This document shows, piece by piece, positions 35,791 to 46,035 of a stretch of 64,000 bases of DNA (position 1 is the stretch's first letter; the number at the start of each line of letters is the position of its first letter). The notes below the pieces were generated by a model that was not told the origin of the DNA, did no database searches, and worked only from the letters and a program-made list of their open reading frames with translations. The translations under genes and the position numbers were made by a program. The DNA comes from Anaeramoeba flamelloides (lineage: Eukaryota; Metamonada; Anaeramoebidae), in NCBI GenBank assembly GCA_027625915.1, contig JANTQA010000029.1, forward strand, positions 7,130,001 through 7,194,000. The letters are read 5' to 3'.

Positions 35791-37130
35791 ACAATATTTA
35801 TAGTTTTTAACTTCCTTTTGTTGATAATTTTGTTGTTTTTAAATTGATATTTGAATAATTTGTATTCTTCCATTTTTTATTTATTCTGATAAAACATTCT
35901 GTAATTACTACTTTCTCAAGATAATAATAATTAAAATAAATATTTAAAATTATGAAATTGTAAGATATTTATCTGTCATGATGGTACATTCAAATATTGA
36001 AATTCTTAAATAATAAAAAAACAAGATTTTTTCTAAATATCCTGAGATATGAAAAAATATAGTGAAAATAAATTGACTACAAGTTATTAATTGTGGATTT
36101 TAGTATAATTTAACAACATTTTGAAAAAAGAAAACTTGACATTTGAACAATAGAGAGAACTGAAAAATATAAATCAATTTTGACTAAAAGAAACAAAAAA
36201 ATCGAAAACGCAGATTCATTCTCATATCAAAAGGTTTGGGTATTTTGTTTTGTTTTGTTTTTATTGAAATGTCGATCGATCTTTTACAATCAAGAAGGGT
36301 AATAACTAAAGGCTCAATATCATTTTATCAGTCTATTGTAAGATTATAAATTACTAAAATAAAAATATTTTAGAAGTTCGTATCAAAAGAACTTCGTTTC
36401 TGGTTTTCTTTTTTGGTTAAATTTTTTTTATTTACCCTATTCAAGTTTTAAAGAGTGTACTTAATCAGAAGCTGTTGCCTTTAATCCATACCAATATTAT
36501 AACCAATCAATTATTCAGATTGTTGAAAAGGTCTGTTTTGTTTTTTTTTTTTTCCATTTCGACTTTTTCTTCTATTGTCTTTGTACTATACTTAAAACTC
36601 AAATTCAATTAAAACTGTTTTTTTTTTTCTTATAAATTAAATATCAATAAGAATAAAAAGTAATCTACTGCTTGATTATTTAACAATTGAAGTTAATAGA
36701 TTTGTTTAAAAAAAACTGACTTTTATTGATTGGATATCTTTTTTGAATGTATTTTTCTAATCTTTGTGGTAGATTCATTTGAGATTTTACCCTTTAAAAA
36801 AAAATATAAAAATGAAAAAAAAATGTTTTTATTAATTTATTTATCGATAGAAAGGCGTAATTAAAGAAAAGTTATCAAATAAAAAATAATAACATAATTA
36901 AAATGTTGAATTAAATATGTATCTAATAGAGTAAGTTTTTGAGAATTTGAAATAAAAGAGTTAAATCAAAGATTTTGATCTATTTTTTTTTTTTTTGTAA
37001 TAATCGGGGTTACTATTTTAACTATTTATTTATTATTTTCTTTTAAAATTGATTATAATCGATAAATTTGCCTTTTAACGTTAAATTTGTTAAAGATTAA
37101 TGGGTTTATTGTAATATTTGAGTGTAATAC

Positions 37131-37333
37131 TACAATCAGTTCCACTTTTAAGGCATAAACTTTAAACTAAATTTAAGGCATAATAAAAATCTCAAATTAA
37201 GGTACAAAATTTAGATTCTAGTAAAAATAAATTGTATAATAAAAAATTGAAAATTTTGTACCTTAATTTGAGATTTTTTATTGTGCCTTAAATTTCGTTG
37301 AAATTTTGTGCCTTAAAAGTGGAACTGACTGTA
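37131..37333. mobile_element. MITE A1, 203 bp, Tc1/mariner-like
   Basis: TACAATCAGTTCCACTTTTA on the left and TAAAAGTGGAACTGACTGTA on the right are reverse complements with one mismatch, and the inverted similarity runs nearly to the centre (AAGGCATAATAAAAATCTCA). Element and flank begin and end with TA. There is no coding frame. A second copy is at 42280-42486. Confidence 0.88.
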
Positions 37334-37596
37334 TTTCAATTTCAATGATGATTAAAATTTATAATTTTGGAAATTTCTTTTAATTTAATTGTAACTTGCC
37401 AAGATCTAAAATTTGAAAAAAAAAAAAAAAAAAAGAGTATCCCAGTATTTACAAATTAATGTTTTAGACTTCCGTAAGTAATTATTTTTTAATTTTTATT
37501 TTACAATTCAATGTTAAACCAATAACTAACTGTGGGTAGAAAGAATTATCTGTTTTTATCACCTTTATCTGGCTAGTTTTCTTTTAAATAGAAATC

Positions 37597-37945
37597 CTAT
37601 TTCAAAAGTCTGGATATATCTAAAATCAAAAATAAGTAAAAAAATCACATTTTTTTGTCTTTTTTGAAAGATAATATTAAATAAAATTTAAGTTCTATAA
37701 TATTAATTATCAAGAATTCAATCTTATAAGTCCAAATAAGATATATCTGTATAACAAAAAAAAAATTGGTTTATCCAAAATGATAAAACAGGCTGAAAAA
37801 AAATTTAATGGTAATTTTTTTGAAATTTTCCAATTTTAATAAATCATCCATTTATGTAAGATGTCATAAAATCGGTATATTTGTTTTTTCTATTTAAAAA
37901 ACACATTATTGGCCTTCTTTGGGTCATTTGGAAAAAAATTATGTT
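37597..37945 (+). repeat. Repeat H, copy 1
   Basis: Aligns by eye with 38423-38790: a CAAAAGTCTGGATATATC-type start, AAAATCAAAAATA, TCCAAATAAGA, CCAAAATG...ACAGGCTGAA, AAATTTTCCAATTTT and AAAAAACACATTATTGGCCTT. The two copies lie about 480 bp apart in direct orientation. Confidence 0.55.
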
Positions 37946-38422
37946 CTAACAAAGGGGGTTTTGAAATATATATAAAAAAAAAAAAAAAAAGGGGGGGGTG
38001 AAAACATAATAAAAAAGATAAAAAAATGAAATCAATAGATTGTAAATACATAAAATTATTCTCAAATTGTGCTAAATTTTAGTATTGTTACACATTCAAC
38101 TATTTGGACTCGATCTTTTTTCTTTTGTAATTGGTTTTAGTTCTTATTTATGTAAAAATTGGAAAAAATAAATAAACTTTTAATATTTTATTATTTATAG
38201 TAATGAAATAAAAAAATGCAAGAAAACAATCCCAAGCTTCATAATAATTGTTTTTATAAGTGAGAAATTGTTGTAGAATTGCATTATAATTTCTAAAAAT
38301 CAAATTATTTTTATAACAAATCAATTTTATTTTTTTAAGAACAGTAATAAATCGGAATGTAGTTTTTTGTGGATGATTTCTATTGAATACTTTTCCAATT
38401 GTAAGATAAATAAATTATAAAC

Positions 38423-38790
38423 CCCATTACAAAAATTTGGATACACCCAAAATCAAAAATAGACAAAAAAAAACCAATTTATTTTATTATTCCAAGCATA
38501 CTATAAAACTAAATTCAAGTCACTTAGTATTAATGTTTTTTATGAGTCATCATTTTAATCCAAATAAGAGAAAAAAAAATAAAAAACTAAAAAATAAAAA
38601 CCATTATGTCCAAAATACCTACACGGGCTGAATAAAAAAAAAATTGCTAAATTTGTTGAAATTTTACAAAAAAATGTTGATCGATCAAATGGTAGAGACA
38701 CAGTCTACCAATTTAATGTGATTTTTTCTCTTTAAAAAACTTATCATTAACTTTCTATCAGACATTGAAAAAAATTTACAGATATTTAAC
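38423..38790 (+). repeat. Repeat H, copy 2
   Basis: Begins CCATTACAAAAATTTGGATA followed by CACCCAAAATCAAAAATAG. The same end occurs reversed near 3808-3842 (TTTTGGGTGTGTCCAAATTT) and, weaker, near 53010-53030. A third partial copy starts near 63785. Confidence 0.6.
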
Positions 38791-39414
38791 CAAACAGATT
38801 ACAAAACTGTAAAAACCTAAATGAAAACAAAATTAAATAGACGAAAAATAAAATAGTTTGTAAAATCAAAATTATTTCCAAATTGAATGTAAATAGTGGA
38901 ATTGTTATTCTGTCAACTGTTTAAACCGTTTCCAAATTTTTGGAATTTAGTTTGTCTACATATTTCCAAAAAAAAAAAAAAAAAAAAACTAGACTTTTAT
39001 AAAGGTTTAATCCGAATTTGGAAAATCAGATTTTTATTCTTTATTGTTGATTAACTGCGAAGTGTTTTGAACAAGCGTAATTTCATTAATCATTATCTTA
39101 ATAAGAGGATGAATTATAATTTTCAGGGTATGTTCTTTAATAAAAGAGGTTATTAAATAAAAGAAATTACTCAAATAATTTTCCTAATATTAACTATGAA
39201 AAAACCTGTTGGGGATTATTTTCAAAACAAGGTATTTTCTCCAATACTATAATAAATGAGTAATTATATGTGTGATTTCAAATCAAATTTAATAAAGATA
39301 TTTTCAAAATTAAATTGAAAATATTAGTGATTTAACCTTTAAATTTATCTCAAGTTGCAGATTTTTTTCTGATATTGTTGTTTTTTTTTTACTATGACCA
39401 ACAATTTTTTTTAA

Positions 39415-39548
39415 TTACAGTGATCCACTAACTGATCTATCTGAATAATCAGTTTTTTTAGAGCTATTTGAACCATGGCACATTAGTGTGGTTGTCATAT
39501 AACGAACACACTCTTTTATCTCGGGCTTTTCCTTGGTAGATACTATCC
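39415..39548 (-). CDS. Candidate terminal exon of an unknown minus-strand gene
   Basis: Forty-odd codons ending ...NSSKKTDYSDRSVSGSL and TAA, preceded by an acceptor (TTTTAAG). The composition is hydrophilic, unlike chance frames in this genome, which are Phe/Leu/Lys-rich. An upstream piece (39828-39780) joins it with matching phase (1+2). The product is not recognised, and plus-strand frames compete in the same DNA. Confidence 0.25.
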
Positions 39549-40332
39549 CTTAAAACGAAAAAAGTTTCTTAAAATTTATAAAAATTGATCAAAAAAAATT
39601 ATAATTGACGTAATTCAAATCAATTAAAATAAAAATTTTCATTCATGACTTCTCTTGGAAACCCTTTAGATTTTAAATTCTTAAAAAAACATTTCGATTT
39701 TCTCAAATTTTTTCCAGTCAAAGCAATTTTTAAAAAGATTGAATGCAAAAAGCATTTTTAAAACACACCGCCATCTAACCCAATCTTCGTTGTCCGATTT
39801 TCAGGTCAAAAACAAAAAATTTTGTTTCCTAAAAAATCATGTTTGTCATTTTTGTAACAGTAATATTATTTCTGTTTCAGCTGAAAGATTAGATCACATT
39901 AAAACAAAATAATATTTAATGTTTACTCTTCAGTTTAAACCTTGGTTTTTTACCATTTGTTTGAGTTTGGAAGATCAAAGATCTTGAAAAACATATTTAT
40001 TTTGTACTCTTTACATAAAATCTCAAAACTTTTACAAAGTTTTGGACCATTTAAAAATCTTTCCAACACTTGAGGACAATCCCCTAAAGGTTTTAAATCC
40101 TTTTCCACTCTTTTAGAGGGTGAAAAGCTTTAAAAAAGTAATATTTTTTTCAAGTGTTTAATTAACAAGAGAAAAACATTTTGGTTAAATCCTACACAAG
40201 ATCTATTTTGAAATGTAACACAATGAAATATTTACTGAATTATTTTTATGTCTGAAGATGATTTTTTATTGTTATTCTGTCATGACAAAAAAAGAAAAAA
40301 TTCTAAATAATAATTTTGGGAAATCTCTCTAG

Positions 40333-40460
40333 TTTCATTCAAAGAACAAACAGAATCACTTGATTACAGAGAACCTGTTTCGAAATTATTTTGTCAAATT
40401 AAAAAAAAAAATGAGGAAAAAAGTAAAACAGAGAAAAATAGTTTTAGTACTAGTTATTGA
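40333..40460 (+). CDS. Candidate terminal exon of an unknown plus-strand gene
   Basis: Follows an acceptor-like TCTCTCTAG and reads SFKEQTESLDYREPVSKLFC to a TGA, ending about 190 bases before the pseudokinase ATG. The minus strand here is not protein-like, so if it is coding it is on the plus strand. No partner exon has been fixed; 39718-39912 is a candidate. Confidence 0.25.
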
Positions 40461-40653
40461 AAGCTTAAGTCCAAAGAGAAGATGAGAATTTGGTTGAGAT
40501 GAATTTTTCTTTTCGATCTATCCCAAAAGCCGAATCAAGGACAACTAAGTGATCCGAATAATTCTTCATAAAATTCCAGATTACAAATCCCAAAAATAGT
40601 TTATTTTTTTTTTTTCTTTTGATTTTTGTATTTTTTTGTAAATTTTAGGGATA

Positions 40654-41268
40654 ATGAGTGAACAATCACTCAAATACTCCATAACAACAACCAATGAGAA
40701 AAAAACAGAGCCAGTGTATGAGAAACAGATCATGTTCAAAACACTCGAAATTGAAGGAAAAAAAAAAATTGAGCTTGTATTTGGATGGCTCAAGAACTGG
40801 AAATTAAAGAACTTTGGGGATATCCTTGACTGGAGTTTTCTTGAAACAACGAAACTAATTTACCATACCAAGTTCCAAAGCCAAATTACACTTTCTCAGT
40901 ATTTGAGAATACACGACAGTAATCAAATAGATTTGCGCATTTTAAAACAAATCTTGTCACAAATACTATCGCACTTGATCTTTCTTCACTCGCAAACACC
41001 ACCCGTTTTGCAAAAAGTGTTAACCCCAGAGTACATTTATTTGTTGCCTAACAAAAATTTGATGATTGACGAAATTGGCTTGCTCTGTGTGAATGATCAA
41101 GAATTGGTAAATTCAAATATTGCTTTGTCCCCTGAATTTTTTGCTTCTAATTATGATGAAAAATCTGATGTGTTTTGTCTAGGTTTATGCTTATTAGAGG
41201 CAATTACTTTCCAAAAACCATATAGCGAATGCACAACTCGTACTGAATTTTTAAATAATTTCAAAAAG
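40654..41268 (+). CDS. WNK/NRBP-like pseudokinase, first exon (partial gene)
   Basis: 205 residues up to a phase-0 donor (AAAAAG|GTATAA); the next exon was not identified. The second half follows WNK and NRBP kinases closely: ILSQILSHLIFLHSQTPP matches their QILKGLQFLHTRTPP segment, then SPEFFASNYDEKSDVFCLGL and LEAITFQKPYSECTTR match the PEF...YDE..DVYAFG and YPYSEC segments. Catalytic residues are lost: Gln-Lys-Val (120-122) replaces His-Arg-Asp, Tyr127 replaces the catalytic-loop Asn, and Glu-Ile-Gly (140-142) replaces Asp-Leu-Gly. The N-lobe is short and no glycine loop is visible. It is therefore probably a scaffold or signalling pseudokinase rather than an enzyme. Whether it is closer to WNK or NRBP cannot be decided by eye. 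The start codon follows an AT-rich leader and is the first in frame. Confidence 0.75.
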
Positions 41269-42279
41269 GTATAATACAGTTCTTTTTCTAATTATATTTT
41301 CATTTTTTTTTTGATCCAAACGAACAATTTCGTTTTTGAATTGACTACCTTTTCAATTGCACAAAATTTTTTGTCTTTCTTTTTTAAATTTTTTAAAAAT
41401 AATTCTCAAATAACTGGACTTTTTTTTTTTTTTTTGTTGAATACAAAGAAGGAATTTCCAAAAAAAGAAAACAGCAAATGTTTCTTTGAATATTTTATTG
41501 TACAATGTTCACAATAACCCATGTTTTTGTCTTTTATGATTTTTCAAAGGATTTAAATGTTGTTTTGGTAAATTTTGTGAAAATAATTGTTATTAGGATT
41601 TGTGTATTTGAAATAATTGTGGTTTTTTATTTAGAATTTGAAGTCTTTTTGTGCCCACATGGTAGTGTTTGAATTTTGGATTTTCTTGGGTTTTTTATCT
41701 TATCAAAAGGAAAATTTTTAGAAAAATAGAGATCTCACTATTATAAAAAGGAAATTTTACCTGAAATAATTATTTTCTTTTTTACTTTCAAAGTATTTTA
41801 GGATTTTTTAAAAAAAAAGTTCATTTTTCAAAATAAAGTGTCAGAAATGCACGAGCTCAATTTAGAGTTCATTTTTTTTCTTGACATAATACAAAATATA
41901 TAAATATTACAATACTTTAAAAAATCAAACACTACTTCAACAAAAAAAAACAATTATTTATTTTGACAACATATAAAAATTTGAAAAAAAACGGAGAAAT
42001 AACTAAACACGGGTTATTGAACATACTACACAACACCACAAGTAAAAATAAAATAAGAAAACGTTGAATCCTTGCTGTTCATTTAAGGCTTATAATTATT
42101 TGATCTTGTGAAAGTACTAGTAACCAAAAAAAAATATTCTAGCAAACTTACAGCTATTTTATAAAACCATGTAACAAAAGATTTCTGTTGTTTTATCCAT
42201 ACTGTTTAAAACGGACTAGACAGTTTTAAGTGCCTACTTTATAAAACTTTTATTCTGAACTTTTTTAAAATTGCTGTAA

Positions 42280-42486
42280 TACAGTCAGTATCAATTTTAA
42301 GTCACACACTTTGAACGAAAAATTTATTCGACAAAAAAAATTTCAAATTAAGGCAACAAATTTTTATTCTAGGAACATAAATCGAGTTGAAAAAAAAATT
42401 CCAAAAAAATGTGTCGTAATTTCAAGATTATTTTTGTGACTTAACTTTCGTTCAAAGTTTGTGACTTATAAGTGGTACCAGTTATA
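42280..42486. mobile_element. MITE A2, about 207 bp
   Basis: Begins TACAGTCAGTATCAATTTTA and ends GACTTATAAGTGGTACCAGTTATA. The inner CACTTTGAACGAAA is mirrored by TTTCGTTCAAAGTTTGTG. It is the same family as 37131-37333 (CAGTCAGT, TTTAAG, ATTTCAAATTAAGG) but more diverged. Its right end is five bases from element K1. Confidence 0.78.
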
Positions 42487-42490
42487 TACA

Positions 42491-43353
42491 CACTGATAAA
42501 TTCAAATATATTTTTAAAAATTTTTAGTTCAATTTCCCATTTTTGAAAATCTATCAAGTCAATTTTTCAAACAGTTCTTTATACAGAGTATTTGGAAGAT
42601 CAACCAATTTTACAAATTTGTTAAAGATTTAAAGCAATAAAATACCGAAATCCAAATCTAAGGGGAAAAATTTGTAAAATGGAAAGTGAAGTAAAAATTT
42701 TCAGACACCTATTTGAATTTATCAGTATATAAATACATATAAATACACAAATAAACACACACAAGATATTTCCAAAAAAGTGTGTCATTTTTTTTTTACA
42801 TTTCAGAGAAATTTCTCTTTTTTAGTGGATCTCTTCGTAAACTGGAAATAGAAAATTAATTGAAATCTTAATACTGATAGAATCAAAGCCCATTAGATTT
42901 ATTTTAAAATATTTTCATAGAAATATTTCCAAAAATGGAAAAAAATAGCACTTTTTTTTTTTGGGAAAAATGAAGCACAACAATTCCAATGAAAAATGGG
43001 CAATATAATAAGGATATAAACGATTGTTTCAACAACCAAATACAATTATAAGTTTCATTCTATTGGAAAATTTATCGAGATTAAACCCCTTAGGAAAATT
43101 ATTTTTATGAAATCAAAAAGAAACAAAATAATCACCAATTTTCACTCTTAAAAATATCATATAAAATCGAGAGCAGAAAACTTAATATCATTTATCTAAT
43201 GTAATGCCGCACTAACAAACAAACCAGGTTATTATTAACTATTAATAAATTATTCATATCAATTTTGGACATTTATATAGTTTTAGTAGGATTGAGTTTA
43301 ATAAAGATATTTAGAAATAAATTTGCACCCATTTTTTGGAAATAGATTATATA
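42491..43353 (+). mobile_element. Element K1 (contains MITE B1, 42491-42727)
   Basis: Its reverse complement recurs at 60521-61421. The first 237 bp form a MITE: ACTGATAAATTCAAATA at the left and TATTTGAATTTATCAGTA at the right, with about 50-bp inverted arms. The rest contains TTTCCAAAAAAGTGTG, GGAAATATTTCCA-like sequence, CACCAATTTTCAC and TTTGGAAATAGATTATAT, all shared with the other copy. No long frame. Confidence 0.75.
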
Positions 43354-43390
43354 AAGGAAAAGAAAAACAAAAGTTAAAAATATTTTGATA

Positions 43391-43701
43391 TACAGCCGCT
43401 TAAAAAAAATCCACACTTTTGTAAAACAGAAAACCATTTCAGAATTAAAACTTTTATCAAGTTTTCTATTTTAAAAAAGTGAAAACTTTTTCAGAATTAA
43501 AACTTTATAAAAAATCAAGTTTTCTATTTTAAAAAAGTAATGACCCGACCTTTAAATAGGGCGGAGAGGTAGAAGTTTAAGTGCGAAAGTCACTTATTTT
43601 TTAAAAAACCCTCACTTTATTTAAACAGAAAACTTTTAAAAAAGTATATTCTGACAATCTCAAAAAAAAAAAAAATTACTCACTTTTTTAAAAAGGCGGT
43701 A
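43391..43701. mobile_element. D-family element D1, 311 bp
   Basis: Starts TACAGCCGCTTAAAAAAAAT and ends ACTTTTTTAAAAAGGCGGTA, with a TA at each end. The interior holds repeated TCAAGTTTTCTATTTTAAAA and AACTTTT blocks found at 55.9, 59.3 and 60.2 kb. A Tc1/mariner-like MITE is likely. Confidence 0.75.
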
Positions 43702-43888
43702 ATGCATTTTATATTAATTATTAAGTTCATTTTTTATCAAAACTAAATTATATTAACAAAAACAATTCAATCCTTTATTTTTAAAATGAATAATATAACT
43801 AAAATAATAAAATCTGTAACTAATAGGAAATTCTACCAAAATCGCTTTCACTGGTTCAAAATAAAAACTGGAAAAATTTAATAACAAA

Positions 43889-43924
43889 ATGTCTGTTACC
43901 AAAAGAACAAAGGCCCAGCAAAAG

Positions 43925-43959
<35 letters not shown>

Positions 43960-43960
43960 A

Positions 43961-44005
<45 letters not shown>

Positions 44006-44029
44006 AAACAGCAGCAACAATACTATTGA
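43889..44029 (+). CDS. Small poly-Gln open frame (46 aa), gene status uncertain
   Basis: Reads MSVTKRTKAQQK, then about 30 Gln with one Lys, then YY and TGA. The Gln run mixes CAA and CAG irregularly, which argues that the reading frame, not only the DNA repeat, has been kept. The leader ATAACAAAATG looks like other starts in this window. No GT donor allows it to continue in frame, so if real it is a very short protein, or the first exon of a gene I could not join. Confidence 0.35.
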
Positions 44030-44262
44030 ATTTGATTGTTAATAAGATAATTACATATTGTGATTTTCATTTAAATTATTCATTTTTTCATTTTTTGTTT
44101 TTTTATTTATGGGTATTGAATAGTTGAAAAATGGAAAAAACAAGATAAGAAGAAACCAATTTCGAAATAATCTGCTAGTATAAAAATCTGGAAACAGTTT
44201 CAGTTTGATTTTGAACAAGCTAGATATATAGGAATCAAGAAATATCATTATTGGATTGATGT

Positions 44263-44400
44263 ATGGAACTAAGAAAAAAGAAAATAAAGAAAAAAGCAAT
44301 TCCAACAAAACATACAGATGAATTGCGGCTTTATATCGAAAAGGAGACCCTAAAGAACAAAATTATGGTATGTAAAGAGTTATCAATAAAATGTAAATAA
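44263..44400 (+). CDS. Small basic open frame (45 aa), possibly an exon
   Basis: Reads MELRKKKIKKKAIPTKHTDE and on through LRLYIEKETLKNKIM. A strong GTATGT donor lies at 44368, directly after ATT ATG, so this may be an exon rather than a complete gene. The composition is unlike neighbouring chance frames. Not recognised. It may belong with the poly-Gln frame 230 bases upstream or with the pseudokinase gene. Confidence 0.3.
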   Translation: MELRKKKIKKKAIPTKHTDELRLYIEKETLKNKIMVCKELSIKCK

Positions 44401-45607
44401 CCTTTACCCAATTCACCTTGTTAAAAGGTTTTTATTGATTTTATAATTTTTCTCTTTACAATTTACCAAACGATATTTGTCATTTCAAATAAAAGGATAT
44501 CAAATTAAAAAAAAATAGATTTTAATTTTTATTGTTTTATTTTAATGAGTTTTAAATATCTAGTTGAATGTTTTTTTTATCCTTTGAAGAGTTTCTTAGA
44601 TTTGAGAATGATACTACAATTAATTTGATTCAATTATGAATAATTCTTGAAAATTTCTATGCTCTTTTATTTGAAAAACTTTTATATGTCCCTTCGAACC
44701 AAAAAACACTAAAAATGAAAAACTGATCAAATACTTTTGATTAATACAATTAAAAAAATAAAATGATAAAATAAAAATAAATAAAGTTTCAATTTAGCTT
44801 TTTCTTGAAAACATTTTTTGCCAAAATCATTGATTTCAACCTTGAAATTATGTATATTTTTAGATACACTATCTTGTTTTAACTCATTTACTAAAACAAA
44901 TTTTAGATTATGGGAATTTTCTTTTCACAAAAGGCACTAATTTGGTCCCCAAATGTTTTTTTTAGTTTTAAATGGTAAAATAAAAAAAAGGTGAAACTAA
45001 AAGGATAAACTTTCTGGAAAAGCATTCTAATTTAATATATTAAATTATTCTTTTATTTCAAACTTTTCTCAACCCAATTTTTCAAAAAAAAAATAAAAAA
45101 GTGCACAGTAATTCCAAAAAATTTTTTCGATATTCAAAAGTTGAGAGTGTTTTTATTCTAAAAAAAATTATCACAGTGTTTAATTGAATTAAGTTATGAA
45201 ACTTAATTTCGAAAAATATTAATCAGAAAAAAATAGTGCTTAATTTTATTAAGGACAAATAGTGGATTTATTTATGATGATTTTTTTTTTTTTTTATTCG
45301 TTTCAATTAATTATTCAAGGGGTTTTAATAAAAATTAGTTAAATATTTTTAAAATATTTATATCAACCAATATATCAGAGAAGAAAGAAATCTTATTATT
45401 ATTATTTGATAGATATTAAACCTCGAATTAATTGTGTTTCCAGGTTTTGAATTTTGTTACTTCGCAAGTTAAATTGATATTAAATTATAAATACTTTATA
45501 AAGATTTTCTTTTTTCAGAATAATAAAAAATTCTTTTTTAAAATAAAAGTGAATACAACCAAAAACGATTAAAAATTAAAAAAAAAAAAAATGTGTTAAA
45601 TAACTAA

Positions 45608-45802
45608 TATTCTACCCAATTAGTACATCACAATTATAATATTTATCCTACAACGAATAAAGAAAATCCATTTCAATTAAATAATATTAAAAATTTTCTA
45701 ATTCAAAAAACTGATCCATATTTTAAAAAAATTGATAATTTAAACTACCTAACCAAATTTAACAAGAATAATGCTAAATTAGATAAATCCTATAAAATTT
45801 GA
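45608..45802 (+). CDS. Candidate terminal exon, product unknown
   Basis: An open frame reading HHNYNIYPTTNKENPFQLNN and ending KLDKSYKI with TGA. It has an Asn/Lys/Tyr-rich but protein-like composition. It lies tail to tail with the homeodomain gene, 230 bases from its stop. A weak acceptor (CCCAATTAG) precedes it. It could be the 3' end of the pseudokinase gene or a chance frame. Confidence 0.25.
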   Translation, partial: YSTQLVHHNYNIYPTTNKENPFQLNNIKNFLIQKTDPYFKKIDNLNYLTKFNKNNAKLDKSYKI

Positions 45803-45823
45803 TCTTGCTAAGAAAACTCATTT

Positions 45824-45849
45824 TTATTAGAGAGTGGCTCTCTCAATAA
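45824..45849. other. Short hairpin downstream of the homeodomain gene
   Basis: TTATTAGAGAG-TGG-CTCTCTCAATAA forms a stem of about ten pairs with one mismatched position and a three-base loop. It lies about 190 nt past the homeodomain stop on that gene's strand. It could fold in the 3' UTR of either flanking transcript. It does not match the histone 3' stem-loop. Confidence 0.4.
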
Positions 45850-46035
45850 CATTCAAATTAATAAAAAGGCAAAAAATCTAAAATTGAATTAATTCCTAAA
45901 CGAACCTCTTTATTGTTAATTTCTTTAAATAAAAAAATTACCACACACACACACACATTCACATCACCCACCCCCCTTCTTTTTTTTTTTCGAAATAAAT
46001 TTAATTAATTAGTTCAACGCGATTAATTAAATAAT

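Larger units (their letters stand above)
39415..40460. other. Unresolved coding-like island
   Basis: More complex and less A/T-run-rich than its surroundings, with short frames that look protein-like on both strands. On the minus strand: 40127-39954 (LERFLNGPKLCKSFEILCKE, loosely RGS-like), 39828-39780 (KFFVFDLKIGQRRL) and 39548-39415 (STKEKPEIKECVRYMTTTLM, ending in a stop); the last two join in phase across a GT-AG intron. On the plus strand: 39718-39912 (NHVCHFCNSNIISVSAERLD) and 40333-40460 (KEQTESLDYREPVSKLFCQI). They overlap, so not all can be real. I could not join them into one convincing gene. It may be a small gene, two genes, or a decayed one. Confidence 0.35.
33176..40653. other. 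Large spacer between NT-C2/DIL gene and the pseudokinase
   Basis: 7.5 kb. From left: repeat L copy 2 (33296-34560), element G (35013-35215), repeat F copy 2 (35205-35790), element A1 (37131-37333), two H repeats (37597-38790) and a coding-like island (39415-40460). The stretches 35800-37100 and 38800-39400 show nothing recognisable. Confidence 0.6.
41269..46035. other. Downstream of the pseudokinase exon: intron and/or spacer
   Basis: The missing 3' exons of the pseudokinase should start here. A phase-0 candidate at about 41635 (NLKSFCAHMVVFEFW...) is short and does not resemble a kinase C-lobe. The region holds elements A2, K1 and D1 in a row (42280-43701), two small frames (43889-44029 and 44263-44400), and a candidate exon near 45608-45802. 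Confidence 0.5.

Noticed and set aside
41635-41720. Short phase-0 frame as the second pseudokinase exon (NLKSFCAHMVVFEFW...)
   Set aside because: It does not resemble the remaining C-lobe of WNK/NRBP kinases and is rich in Phe, Trp and Val like chance frames here.
44051-44308. 85-codon minus-strand frame with membrane-like composition
   Set aside because: Phe/Leu/Lys-rich chance frame overlapping a better plus-strand candidate.
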